Below are positions 44,671-52,526 of a DNA stretch of 64,000 bases, piece by piece. The translations under genes were made by a program, and so were the position numbers. Every line of letters begins with the position of its first letter. The stretch's first letter is position 1. A model generated the notes under the pieces. The model did no database searches, was not told the origin of the DNA, and saw only the letters and a list, made by a program, of their open reading frames with translations. The DNA comes from Neptunicoccus cionae (GTDB lineage Bacteria; Pseudomonadota; Alphaproteobacteria; Rhodobacterales; Rhodobacteraceae), in assembly GCF_002860325.1 (NCBI RefSeq), contig NZ_PKOJ01000001.1:868001-932000 (forward strand). Direction: 5' to 3'.

Positions 44671-45408
44671 TCAGACAGAAAGCTTTTTAAAAATCGGCTC
44701 GGGGATGGATTTGATAATCGCCATGATGTAGCGCCAGAAAAACGGCGTGTAGAGCGTATTCTTGCGCTTTTCATGGGCGGTCCAAAGATCCTTGGCAATT
44801 TCTTCGGGACTGGCCACTAGGAACATGCCTTCAATTCCCCATGTCATCGCAGTGTCCACAAACCCCGGTTTTACGGTGACAACATGCCCGCCGCTGCGGT
44901 TCAGACGGTTGCGCAGGCCGGACAGGTAGGTGTGAAAACCGGCCTTGGCCGCGCCGTAGGTGTAGTTGCCGATCCGGCCGCGATCCCCCGCAACCGACCC
45001 GATGCCAAGGACAGTACCGCCCTTTCGCTCTTCCATGATCGGGGCAAGCCCGTGCAGGAAGTTGACAGGGCCGGTGAAACTGTCCTGAATGGTCAGATCG
45101 CCCGTATTCGGGTCTGCGTCCACATCCCCTTGCGGCGCCATAGAGCCGACGAAAACAGCCGCGTTAATGATGCCGTCATTGGCTTTAGCGGCGTCATAGA
45201 TCGGTGCGAAACTTTCGGGTTTGCGCACGTCAAACAGGACAGATGCCGCCGAAGCCGCGCCCCTTGCAAGACAATCCGCAGCGGTGCGATCCAGATCATC
45301 CTGATCCCGCGCGGCAAGCACCAGATGCGCGCCTTCAGTGGCAACTTTGCGGGCGAAAGCGCGGCCCATAGCCGAACCGGCGCCGAGTATTATCCATGTC
45401 TGGCTCAT
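44671..45408 (-). CDS. SDR family oxidoreductase, DprE2-like (2'-keto reductase)
   Basis: Short-chain dehydrogenase of 245 aa. The cofactor motif is ILGAGSAMGRAFARKVA, the catalytic Ser-Tyr-Lys set is GIGSVAGDRGRIGNYTYGAAKAG, and the C-terminus FWRYIMAIIKSIPEPIFKKL closely parallels that of mycobacterial DprE2 ([20 protein letters not shown]). DprE2 reduces the keto intermediate made by DprE1 to give polyprenyl-phosphoryl arabinose. The start overlaps the dprE1-like stop by four bases. Confidence 0.87.
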   Translation of the reverse strand: MSQTWIILGAGSAMGRAFARKVATEGAHLVLAARDQDDLDRTAADCLARGAASAASVLFDVRKPESFAPIYDAAKANDGIINAAVFVGSMAPQGDVDADPNTGDLTIQDSFTGPVNFLHGLAPIMEERKGGTVLGIGSVAGDRGRIGNYTYGAAKAGFHTYLSGLRNRLNRSGGHVVTVKPGFVDTAMTWGIEGMFLVASPEEIAKDLWTAHEKRKNTLYTPFFWRYIMAIIKSIPEPIFKKLSV

Positions 45409-46727
45409 GCGGGGGTCCTCAATTTCAGGCGGCGGACAAGATCGGTTTGGAAAACGCCGTCCGGATCGGCTGCCTCAACGGTTTTCTGCCATTCTGCCAG
45501 TTCGGGATACATCTGACGGGCCTGCGCCGCGGTAGCCAGACTGTCTTTGGCGAAATAAATGCGGCCTCCGGCTTCTGCGGCCAGTGTGTTTAACTGGGCC
45601 ACCAGCGCACGGGATTTTTCGCTATTGGGAAAGTCCAGCGCCAGCGTGAATCCTTCCATCGGGAAGGAGAGCGAACCGGCCCGCCCCGGACCTGTGCGTT
45701 TCAGAACCGCCAGCGGCGAGGCAAGCCCCGCATCTGCGATCAGGCGCAGCATATCGCGCAGGGTGCGTTCGGCGATTTTATCGGGCAGAACGCATTGGAA
45801 CTGGTGGAAGCCGCGCTTGCCATAGAGCTTGTTCCAGTCGTGGATTTTGTCGAGCGGGAAGAAAAAATCCTTGAGGCTGCGCAACACGCCGCGCCCCTGT
45901 TTCGGGATGCGGTTGAAATACATGCGGTTGAACAGCCGTACTGTCGGTGGGGACAGCGCAAATTTCGGGGCATTGAACGGCACCTTGCGCGGCTTGCGCA
46001 GCTTCGGGGCCATGTTGGAACTGGTCAGTTCGGCCTCTTCCAGAATACCCCGTCCAAGGCTCTGGCCATTGGCGGTGCCGTCAATCCAGCCAACACAATA
46101 AGTCGCGTCCGAGGCTTTGAGCATCTCCATGAACTCTGCCAGATTTGCCGCGCGGCGTTCGTCTACCTGTATCAGACGGGACGAGCAGGGGATCATCCGG
46201 ATTTTGGCCGACAGGATCGCACCCGTTTGGCCCAGCCCGCCGATTGTCGCTTTAAACAGGGCGGGATCGCCTTCGGGTGTCACAGTTGTGGGGTTGCCAT
46301 CCGCTCCTGCCAGTTCGATTTCCAGAACATGCTGGCCGAAGGTGCCCACCTTGTGATGGTTCTTGCCGTGGACATCGTTGGCGATACAACCGCCGAGCGT
46401 GGCAAATCCGGTTCCCGGCATTACCGCGGGCATCCAGCCTTTGGGGGCGAATGTGTCGAGCATATCGGTAATGGAACAGCCCGCTTCGGCATGCAGGATA
46501 CCAGTGTCCCCATCAAAGCTGATAAAGCGGTCCAGCCGCGTCATGTCGACGGCGCGCCCGTCGCTGTTCACCGCCGCATCCCCGTAGGAGCGTTGCGCAC
46601 CGATGGCAGGGGCGGGCGTGTCTGCGAATATCCCCGACAGGGCGGCGGGTTTTTCTGGGCGGGCCAGTTCGGCCTTTCCGGATAAAACACGGCCCCAGCC
46701 GGTCAGTTCAACGGTTTTCCAGCGCAT
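45405..46727 (-). CDS. FAD-binding oxidase, DprE1-like (decaprenylphosphoryl-ribose 2'-oxidase)
   Basis: Flavoprotein of 440 aa with the VAO/PCMH FAD fold: QRSYGDAAVNSDGRAVDMTRL, MPGTGFATLGGCIANDVHGKNHH (residues about 103-125) and TIGGLGQTGAILSAKIRM. The C-terminal substrate domain matches DprE1 in FFFPLDKIHDWNKLYG, GSLSFPMEGFTLALDFP, YFAKDS and VRRLKL. Ala363 aligns with the mycobacterial Cys387 hit by benzothiazinones, while Lys394 keeps the spacing of Lys418. ATG 46727 follows CGGAGG. Overlaps both neighbours, so the three minus-strand genes form one operon. Confidence 0.89.
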   Translation of the reverse strand: MRWKTVELTGWGRVLSGKAELARPEKPAALSGIFADTPAPAIGAQRSYGDAAVNSDGRAVDMTRLDRFISFDGDTGILHAEAGCSITDMLDTFAPKGWMPAVMPGTGFATLGGCIANDVHGKNHHKVGTFGQHVLEIELAGADGNPTTVTPEGDPALFKATIGGLGQTGAILSAKIRMIPCSSRLIQVDERRAANLAEFMEMLKASDATYCVGWIDGTANGQSLGRGILEEAELTSSNMAPKLRKPRKVPFNAPKFALSPPTVRLFNRMYFNRIPKQGRGVLRSLKDFFFPLDKIHDWNKLYGKRGFHQFQCVLPDKIAERTLRDMLRLIADAGLASPLAVLKRTGPGRAGSLSFPMEGFTLALDFPNSEKSRALVAQLNTLAAEAGGRIYFAKDSLATAAQARQMYPELAEWQKTVEAADPDGVFQTDLVRRLKLRTPA

Positions 46728-47685
46728 GTGGCCTCCGTGCGGCAGCGGTTTCGGCAATCGGGAAGATCAGTACACCCAGCCCGATTGCAAACCAGAGCGT
46801 CGTGATGCGGATAATGGCAGTAGCAGGCAGGGCGATTTCCAGCGGAACCCCTTGCAAGGACAATAGCGCGAGCATGGCGGCTTCTGCACCGCCAACGCCG
46901 CCGGGCAATCCGGTGGCGCCGCCGGTCATCATGGCAAAGACAAAGATGCCGACACAGGTCCATACAGGCAGGCTTGCGCCCATCCAGTCAAGCAGAAGGT
47001 AAAAGGCATACCCTTCTGCGAACCAACCCAGAAAGCCCAGTGCGAAGGCGGGCAGCGCAATGGCGGGTTGGGAAAACGGTTTCAGCGAAAGCGCCGCGCG
47101 GCGGGCGCGGGCGAACAGACGCGGCTTGCGTCCGATCAGCTTGTATAATGTGGTTACGCACCAGCGGAACAGGGCAGGGCGCGTCGCAATTATGGCGGCG
47201 AGGATTGCGACAATGGCAACGGGGATGCCACCACTGATGCCACCGGCCATAACCAGCATCGCAGCCGCCAGCAGCAGGCCGGAGGAGGCGAGATCAGCCG
47301 CACGGTCAACCAGCACCAGAGGCGCAGTGCGTTCAACACTGGCGCCGGTTTCACGGTTGATCCAGCGCACCCGCACCAGTTCTCCCAGCCGTCCCGGCGT
47401 CATGGTGAGGGCAAAGCCGCCCAGATAATGCCGCAACACCTGTAAAACCCCGAGGTCCAGCCCGAGCGCGCGGCCGTAAAGAAACCAGCGAAAGGCGCGG
47501 AAGGTGTAGTTGATAAGGGAAAGGGCCAACAAGATACCGATTTGCGTCAGGGACAAGAGGGTGATCTGATGCCAGATGTCTTCTCCGGAGGCGGTGGCAA
47601 AGGCCAGCACACCGCACCCCAGGAAAATCGCCAGAACGATCAGGGTGGAGCGATATGGATGCGCGCCGTTCATTGCGGGTGTCAT
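46708..47685 (-). CDS. YbhN/UPF0104-type membrane protein (LPG synthase TM-domain family)
   Basis: Inner-membrane protein of 325 aa with eight or so helices, of the lysylphosphatidylglycerol-synthase transmembrane family. Motifs: YTFRAFRWFLYGRALGL, GGFALTMTPGRLGELVRV and TGLPGGVGGAEAAMLALL, which are the family's conserved loops. Such proteins are often found in cell-surface glycan loci and may move polyprenyl-linked sugars or lipids. It starts the operon with the DprE1/DprE2-like genes (20-base overlap with dprE1), so translocation of the arabinose carrier is a possible job. Confidence 0.85.
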   Translation of the reverse strand: MTPAMNGAHPYRSTLIVLAIFLGCGVLAFATASGEDIWHQITLLSLTQIGILLALSLINYTFRAFRWFLYGRALGLDLGVLQVLRHYLGGFALTMTPGRLGELVRVRWINRETGASVERTAPLVLVDRAADLASSGLLLAAAMLVMAGGISGGIPVAIVAILAAIIATRPALFRWCVTTLYKLIGRKPRLFARARRAALSLKPFSQPAIALPAFALGFLGWFAEGYAFYLLLDWMGASLPVWTCVGIFVFAMMTGGATGLPGGVGGAEAAMLALLSLQGVPLEIALPATAIIRITTLWFAIGLGVLIFPIAETAAARRPHALENR

Positions 47686-47811
47686 TGTCTCTGCCTCGGG
47701 CGGTCTGTCTTTGTGCCGCGTTGGCTATCAGATAGCGCCGGATTTGGGCCAGAGTGTGGCGCGCAAGGGTCACGACTGTTGCATATTTGTGGTGATTGCA
47801 GTGGCAAAGCA

Positions 47812-47840
47812 AAAGGCCCCGAACAGGGTCGGGGCCTTTA
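47812..47840 (-). terminator. Intrinsic terminator after scoB
   Basis: AAAGGCCCCGA and TCGGGGCCTTT form an 11-bp stem with a short loop, 25 bases after the scoB stop; T-rich sequence follows on the minus strand. Confidence 0.88.
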
Positions 47841-47864
47841 AAGAGTCTTTCGAAGATCTGTGGA

Positions 47865-48491
47865 TCAGTTGATCAGAGTAGCCTCGGTCAGAGAGTCGAT
47901 TTCCTCGCGGGTGACACCATCGGCCATCTCAACCAGTTTCAGGCCGCCTTCGACCACGTCAAACACTCCCAGATTGGTGATGATGCGATCCACAACGCCC
48001 TTGCCTGTTAGGGGCAGGGTACATTCCTTCAGCAGCTTGCTTTCGCCCTTCTTGTTGGCGTGATCCATAATGACGATCACTTTGCCAACACCGGCCACCA
48101 GATCCATCGCGCCGCCCATGCCTTTGACCAGCTTGCCCGGAATCATCCAGTTCGCAAGATCGCCGTTTTCGGCCACTTCCATCGCGCCAAGGATCGCCGC
48201 TGCGATTTTGCCGCCGCGGATCATGCCAAAGGATGTAGCGCTGTCAAAATAGGCGGTGCGCGACAATTCGGTGATTGTCTGCTTGCCTGCGTTGATCAGA
48301 TCGGGGTCTTCTTCGCCTTCAAACGGAAATGGGCCCATGCCCAGCATGCCGTTTTCAGATTGCAGCGTGATGTCCTTGTCACCCACATAGTTCGCCACGA
48401 GTGTCGGAATGCCGATACCGAGGTTCACATACCAGCCGTCTTGCAGTTCCTGTGCGGCCCGTTCGGCCATCTGGTTTCTGTCCCAAGCCAT
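47865..48491 (-). CDS. scoB: Succinyl-CoA:3-ketoacid CoA-transferase subunit B
   Basis: Catalytic beta subunit, 208 aa, of the SCOT-type CoA transferase that activates acetoacetate with succinyl-CoA. The family stretch NLGIGIPTLVANYVGDKD and the catalytic-glutamate motif LQSENGMLGMG are present; GMGGAMDLVAGVGKVIVIMDH follows. Three bases separate it from scoA. Confidence 0.96.
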   Translation of the reverse strand: MAWDRNQMAERAAQELQDGWYVNLGIGIPTLVANYVGDKDITLQSENGMLGMGPFPFEGEEDPDLINAGKQTITELSRTAYFDSATSFGMIRGGKIAAAILGAMEVAENGDLANWMIPGKLVKGMGGAMDLVAGVGKVIVIMDHANKKGESKLLKECTLPLTGKGVVDRIITNLGVFDVVEGGLKLVEMADGVTREEIDSLTEATLIN

Positions 48492-48494
48492 GGT

Positions 48495-49199
48495 TCAAGC
48501 CTCCTCGCGCTGGCGCACAGTGCGCTGTTCAATACGTTTTTCGTGCTCGCCCTGAATGATGCGATGCACATAGATGCCGGGCAGGTGGATGTGATCGGGA
48601 TCAATAGAGCCGCGCGGAACGATTTCTTCGACTTCTACTACACAGACCTTGCCGCACATGGCTGCCGGCGGGTTGAAGTTGCGCGCTGTCTTGCGGAACA
48701 CCAGATTGCCGGTGTCATCGGCTTTCCACGCCTTGACGATGGACAGGTCTGCAAAAATGCCTTCTTCGAGGATGTAATCCTGTCCGTTAAAGTTCTTCAC
48801 TTCCTTGCCCTCGGCGATGACGGTGCCCACGCCGGTTTTGGTGTAAAAGCCGGGGATGCCGCAGCCTGCAGCGCGCATACGCTCGGCAAGTGTGCCTTGG
48901 GGGTTGAATTCCAGTTCCAGCTCTCCGGAAAGATACTGGCGCATGAATTCGTCGTTTTCACCCACATAAGAGGAGATCATTTTTTTCACCTGACGGGTTT
49001 GCAACAGCACGCCAAGGCCGAAATTGTCGACGCCTGCGTTGTTGGAGGCGACGGTCAGGTCTTTGGTGCCAGCGTCTTTAATGGCGCTGATCAGGTTTTC
49101 AGGGATACCGCACAGGCCAAAGCCGCCTGCCGCGATGAGCATTCCGTCGAACAGAAGGCCGTCAAGCGCCTCTGCTGCGGAGTTGTATATCTTACCCAT
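48495..49199 (-). CDS. scoA: Succinyl-CoA:3-ketoacid CoA-transferase subunit A
   Basis: Alpha subunit of 234 aa. The CoA-binding [18 protein letters not shown] and the [25 protein letters not shown] stretch are diagnostic. With scoB it allows ketone-body/polyhydroxyalkanoate turnover. First gene of its operon; a 317-base non-coding region lies upstream. Confidence 0.96.
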   Translation of the reverse strand: MGKIYNSAAEALDGLLFDGMLIAAGGFGLCGIPENLISAIKDAGTKDLTVASNNAGVDNFGLGVLLQTRQVKKMISSYVGENDEFMRQYLSGELELEFNPQGTLAERMRAAGCGIPGFYTKTGVGTVIAEGKEVKNFNGQDYILEEGIFADLSIVKAWKADDTGNLVFRKTARNFNPPAAMCGKVCVVEVEEIVPRGSIDPDHIHLPGIYVHRIIQGEHEKRIEQRTVRQREEA

Positions 49200-49516
49200 T
49201 GGGGACTCCTCGTTGCAATTGAAACGTGTTTACGCTGCGTCGCAGCAGTATGCAAGAAGCGGCCAATTTCCGCAGCAGGGTTAACGTTATCAGGTTTTAC
49301 GCAGTCGTTGGGGAAATTCCTGTGCCGTAGAAATGAAGGAACGGAAAGGCCATTTGAAAACAAAGGCGAAACCCGGTTATGACCCTGCAAATATGAAGCT
49401 TCGTAAATGCAGGGTGTTCAGAACCGGACAAGCAGGCAAATCCAAGCAGGAAGCATGGTAAATTCTTCCGGTGTTGCCCGGGCAAGGAAGAATTGCTTCG
49501 CGCGGAACAGGGGCGT
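49200..49516. other. Intergenic region upstream of scoA with compound hairpin
   Basis: Contains the scoA promoter and, at 49461-49494, a stem AATTCTTCC/GGAAGAATT with an inner palindrome TTGCCCGGGCAA. The hairpin lies 22 bases after the stop of the 78-aa gene on the minus strand and is probably its terminator. No credible coding frame. Confidence 0.6.
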
Positions 49517-49753
49517 TTATTCTTTTTCGGCAAACCGGTAGCTGCCTTCCGGCAGGTCCAGCGCCGCCTGAAGATCGCGCAGCTGCGCCATTGACAGGGT
49601 AATCTTGTCAGTCCGGTCCGTATCCGGATTATACTGTTCTACTGTCACCACACTTGCGAAGGCGGCGATGGTGATGTCATCCTGCAACGGGCGTTCGCCG
49701 TCGTCGATCAGGGTAACGATGGTGGCGTCAAAATCGTGTTCAATGGTAAACAT
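49517..49753 (-). CDS. Small conserved hypothetical protein (78 aa)
   Basis: An acidic soluble protein starting MFTIEHDFDATIVTLIDDGE and ending DLPEGSYRFAEKE; it alternates beta-like stretches with short helices. I recognise no family. The ATG at 49753 leaves 34 bases to the divergent YigZ-like gene, whereas the longer frame (to 49930) would cover that gene's start. Likely a real small gene because its terminator-like hairpin follows. Confidence 0.7.
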   Translation of the reverse strand: MFTIEHDFDATIVTLIDDGERPLQDDITIAAFASVVTVEQYNPDTDRTDKITLSMAQLRDLQAALDLPEGSYRFAEKE

Positions 49754-49787
49754 GTTTTCAGCGTAACCTTCAGGAACCAAAGCGGCA

Positions 49788-50159
49788 ATGATACAAATCG
49801 AAAATGTGCTAACAGACCGCGGTTCCAAATATGCCGTGACCGGAGGCGTGGTCCAAGACCGCGACAGCGCGACCAAATTTGTTAAAACGCTCTGCCGGAA
49901 AAAAAAATTTGCGAAGGCTACCCATAACACATGGGCGGTGATTCTGCCGGATGGTACTCAGATCAAAAACGATGACGGCGAGAGCGGGGCCGGCATGGTA
50001 ATCCTGCGTATGCTGGAGCGCGACAACATAATCGGAGAGGTAATCGTCGTCACCCGATGGTACGGCGGTGTACATCTGGGCGGCGACCGGTTCCGTCATG
50101 TGCAAACCTGTGTGCGCGCTTATGTTGAAGCTCGCACAGGCGTCAGCGCTGCCGGATAG
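49788..50159 (+). CDS. YigZ/IMPACT family protein
   Basis: A 123-aa protein of the UPF0029 (YigZ N-terminal/Impact) fold. Markers: SKYAVTGGVVQDRDSATKFVKTL, KATHNTWAVIL, NDDGESGAGMVILRMLE and VIVVTRWYGGVHLGGDRFRHV. The usual C-terminal ferredoxin-like domain of YigZ is absent, giving a short form. The role in bacteria is unclear; ribosome or translation-stress links come from the eukaryotic relative. Converges with the next gene, overlapping 17 bases. Confidence 0.88.
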   Translation: MIQIENVLTDRGSKYAVTGGVVQDRDSATKFVKTLCRKKKFAKATHNTWAVILPDGTQIKNDDGESGAGMVILRMLERDNIIGEVIVVTRWYGGVHLGGDRFRHVQTCVRAYVEARTGVSAAG

Positions 50160-50769
50160 CGTCGACCGCGCGCGCAACCCCCCATCCCACAAAGACGAAG
50201 ACGATATTGGCGGCTGTCACGAAAGCATAGAACATCAGCCTGCCGCCCAATTCCAGGTCGTTGAGAAACGGATAGGGTAGTCCGGCTGTTACAGTCCCGA
50301 CAGGCGCGTCGTTCAGCGGATGTACAAAAAGTTCCAGCCAGAGCGGATAGACAACCCCGAGGACAAGGACGGCAACAAACACAGGGCGCAGCCGTGAAAA
50401 CACGCCCAGCAGGAAAAAGGCGTCGATCCACATTAATACGGCCCCGCCCAGATGCAGATAGTATTCCTTCCACCAGACCGGCCCGTCACCGGTTGTCACA
50501 TTGGCCGGATCAAGAAAGTAAAGCCGCCAGTATTGCACCAACACAGCCATGTTCATCACAACAACCAGAGAGACAAAACTCTCCCAACGGGCGGTGGTGC
50601 GCCCGAGACTCAGGCGCAGCATCTGACCGGCTACGATAAGGTTGGCTGTCAGGGTCCAGATGGTGAGAAAGCGGAATTGCCAGCCGAACGCGGCGGGATC
50701 GATATGGCGGAACAATTCCAGCCAGTAAAAGGCGGCCAGAAGAAATACGATAGTACGATACAACGTCAT
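50143..50769 (-). CDS. Polytopic membrane protein, possible FAR-17a/AIG1-like
   Basis: A 208-aa protein with about six hydrophobic segments (TIVFLLAAFYWLELF, TIWTLTANLIVAGQMLRL, FVSLVVVMNMAVLVQYW, LHLGGAVLMWIDAFFLLGVF, PVFVAVLVLGVVYPLWLELF, AFVTAANIVFVFVGWGVA). The pattern T-x-x-x-N in helix 2 and Y-Y-L-H-L...D in helix 4 recalls the AIG1 hydrolase family; this is a tentative likeness. No operon partner is evident. Confidence 0.7.
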   Translation of the reverse strand: MTLYRTIVFLLAAFYWLELFRHIDPAAFGWQFRFLTIWTLTANLIVAGQMLRLSLGRTTARWESFVSLVVVMNMAVLVQYWRLYFLDPANVTTGDGPVWWKEYYLHLGGAVLMWIDAFFLLGVFSRLRPVFVAVLVLGVVYPLWLELFVHPLNDAPVGTVTAGLPYPFLNDLELGGRLMFYAFVTAANIVFVFVGWGVARAVDAIRQR

Positions 50770-50834
50770 TCCCGCAGCCTAGCCGCCGCGGGGCTGTCGG
50801 GCAATGACGCTGTGAACCTTAAGACAGGTTAAAA

Positions 50835-51401
50835 TCAGATGACGCGGACCTGTGCACCAACCGGTGTGATCTCGAAAAGTTCCTCGATCATATAGTTGAA
50901 CAGGCCGATGCAGCCGGAAGAGGACTGGCGCCCGATCTTGCGGGTATCATGGGTGCCGTGGATCAGATAGGCAGGCCAGCTCAGATACATGGCATGTGTG
51001 CCCAGCGGGTTGCCTTCACCGGCTGGCATAAAGGCAGGCAGGCTCGGGTCCCGTTTGCGCATATTGGCGGTCGGCGTCCATGTGGGTCCGACTTTCTTGC
51101 GCACCACACTGGTATACCCGCGTTTGGTCAACTCGTTGCTTTGGGGAACGGATGTCGGGTAAATGCGGTAGTCATTGCCCACCGGATTCCAGTAGTGCAG
51201 GGAACGGGAATTGGTATCGCACAGAATGGAGACGCGGTCCAAAGCGCTGAAATGGTCCTGCCAATCCTGCGCCATGAAACCCGATACGTTCCGATGTACC
51301 AGAGGGTTCACAGCCGGGGAATTCTGCGCACGCAGCAAAGAAGGCGCGCTCAACGTGGCCAGTGCGGCCGTGATGAATGTGCGGCGGTTTTGTTGTGTCA
51401 T
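50835..51401 (-). CDS. L,D-transpeptidase (YkuD domain)
   Basis: Periplasmic peptidoglycan cross-linking enzyme of 188 aa. The N-terminus NRRTFITAALATLSAPSLLRAQ looks like a twin-arginine signal. The YkuD catalytic region is HGTHDTRKIGRQSSSGCIGLFNYMIEELFE with the nucleophilic cysteine. The middle section RIYPTSVPQSNELTKRGYTSVVRKKVGPTWTPT is typical of the ErfK/YbiS group. ATG 51401 is chosen (GAGAAGAG upstream); starts at 51428 and nearby would mask the Tat motif. Confidence 0.9.
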   Translation of the reverse strand: MTQQNRRTFITAALATLSAPSLLRAQNSPAVNPLVHRNVSGFMAQDWQDHFSALDRVSILCDTNSRSLHYWNPVGNDYRIYPTSVPQSNELTKRGYTSVVRKKVGPTWTPTANMRKRDPSLPAFMPAGEGNPLGTHAMYLSWPAYLIHGTHDTRKIGRQSSSGCIGLFNYMIEELFEITPVGAQVRVI

Positions 51402-51520
51402 AGCTCGAACTCTTCTCATTGGTTTCACGCTCTCCTAGCAGATAGGGCGGATTCGCAAAAGATTCGAGTCATTCACGTGTATGTGAGCCGTGAAATGCCG
51501 GTTCCGGGGTGTTATGCCGA

Positions 51521-51913
51521 CTAGTTCGCATCCTGCAAGCGGGTTTCTAGCTGTTCCAGTTTCTCCAGAGCACCGGCAAGTGTCTCTTTCAATTGCGCAA
51601 TTTCCCCCAGTGCATCATTGATTGCAACAGGACGGTCATAGCTGTCTTCGATATTGCTGGTTCCGTTACTTTCGCCGGTGATCAGCCAGATGATAGAGAC
51701 GTTCAGAAGTCCCGCGAGCATTGAAATGCGATTGGAACGGGGCGAATCCTCGTCACTTTCCCATTGTTCAATGGTCTCGGGCTGCACACCAAGCTTTTCG
51801 CTCAGTCCCTGAACGGTCAGTCCTTTGGCTTCGCGGGCGGCTTGCAGGCGTCCGCCAAAGCTGGCGGAGGTGGCTTCGAAGGTCTCTGCGAGGGCGGTCT
51901 CTGTCGGGGTCAA
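51521..51913 (-). CDS. XRE-family transcriptional regulator
   Basis: A 130-aa DNA-binding protein. The helix-turn-helix is GGRLQAAREAKGLTVQGLSEKLGVQPETIEQWESDEDSPRSNRISMLAGLLNV (about residues 18-70), followed by a linker and a C-terminal coiled coil (EIAQLKETLAGALEKLEQLETRL) for oligomerisation. The TTG at 51913 is preceded by CAGGA at good distance, and no ATG is available. Divergent from csbD, so it could regulate that gene or itself. Confidence 0.85.
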   Translation of the reverse strand: MTPTETALAETFEATSASFGGRLQAAREAKGLTVQGLSEKLGVQPETIEQWESDEDSPRSNRISMLAGLLNVSIIWLITGESNGTSNIEDSYDRPVAINDALGEIAQLKETLAGALEKLEQLETRLQDAN

Positions 51914-52113
51914 AACGAAAATCCTGTTTCTTGTGTGAAGTCTTGGCACAGTGTTGCACGGACAGCCGCCGGATGATGCAGTTTTTTGCGACTTTTTTCC
52001 GGCGTTTTGCGAAACCGCCGGAACTCTTTCCCGATCCGGCGCGTTCCATTGGCAGAGCAACCGATGTCTGCGCAATGATCTGGGCAGACACATTTACAAA
52101 GAAAGGAACCGTT

Positions 52114-52311
52114 ATGAATTGGGACCAAGTTAAAGGTAAGTGGAAAGAATATTCCGGTAAGATCCAGTCCGAATGGGGCGATCTGACCGACGATGAAGTT
52201 GCAGAGGTAAACGGCGACCGCCGCGCACTGGAAGGCAAGCTGCAAGCCAAATACGGCAAGACCAAAGAGCAAGCCGAGCGCGAAGTGGACGATTTTCTTG
52301 CCCGCCACTAA
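52114..52311 (+). CDS. CsbD family stress-response protein
   Basis: A 65-aa hydrophilic protein of the CsbD family, starting MNWDQVKGKWKEYSGKIQSEWGDLTDDE and continuing VNGDRRALEGKLQAKYGKTKEQAEREVDDFLARH, which matches the family over its length. CsbD proteins are induced by general stress; mechanism unknown. GAAAGGA precedes the ATG. A clear terminator follows. Confidence 0.93.
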   Translation: MNWDQVKGKWKEYSGKIQSEWGDLTDDEVAEVNGDRRALEGKLQAKYGKTKEQAEREVDDFLARH

Positions 52312-52350
52312 AGGCGCGTAGTGTTAAAGGTTAAAGAGTAACGAGTAGGA

Positions 52351-52378
52351 AAGGGGTGCCAAGGGGCGCCCCTTTTTT
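52351..52378 (+). terminator. Intrinsic terminator after csbD
   Basis: AAGGGGTGCC pairs with GGCGCCCCTT (one wobble) around AAGG and runs into T4-T6. Confidence 0.88.
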
Positions 52379-52422
52379 GTTTGGGGTAGAGCACTTTGCG
52401 AGAAGAGGGCGTCAGGAAGGAC

Positions 52423-52519
52423 GCCCCGCGCCCGACCTCCCCCTCGGGAGGGCGCTTTGCAACGGTCGTTCTTGAGGTGAGTAAAGTGGAACGCGCCCAC
52501 GCGAGGTCGGACGCGGGGC
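52423..52519. repeat. Long inverted repeat at the end of the GIY-YIG-like gene
   Basis: Arms GCCCCGCGCCCGACCTC (52423-52439) and GAGGTCGGACGCGGGGC (52503-52519) are complementary except for one base, with 63 bases between them that contain a smaller CCCTC/GAGGG hairpin. It lies between csbD and the A+T-richer gene at 52527. It may be a transcript-end structure or a remnant of an inserted element. Confidence 0.65.
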
Positions 52520-52526
52520 TCAATCT

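Noticed and set aside
48060-49382. 440-codon plus-strand frame opposite scoAB
   Set aside because: Shadow of two CoA-transferase genes with clear catalytic motifs.
49297-49533. 78-codon minus-strand frame downstream of the 78-aa gene
   Set aside because: Crosses the probable terminator hairpin at 49461-49494 and has a non-protein-like composition.
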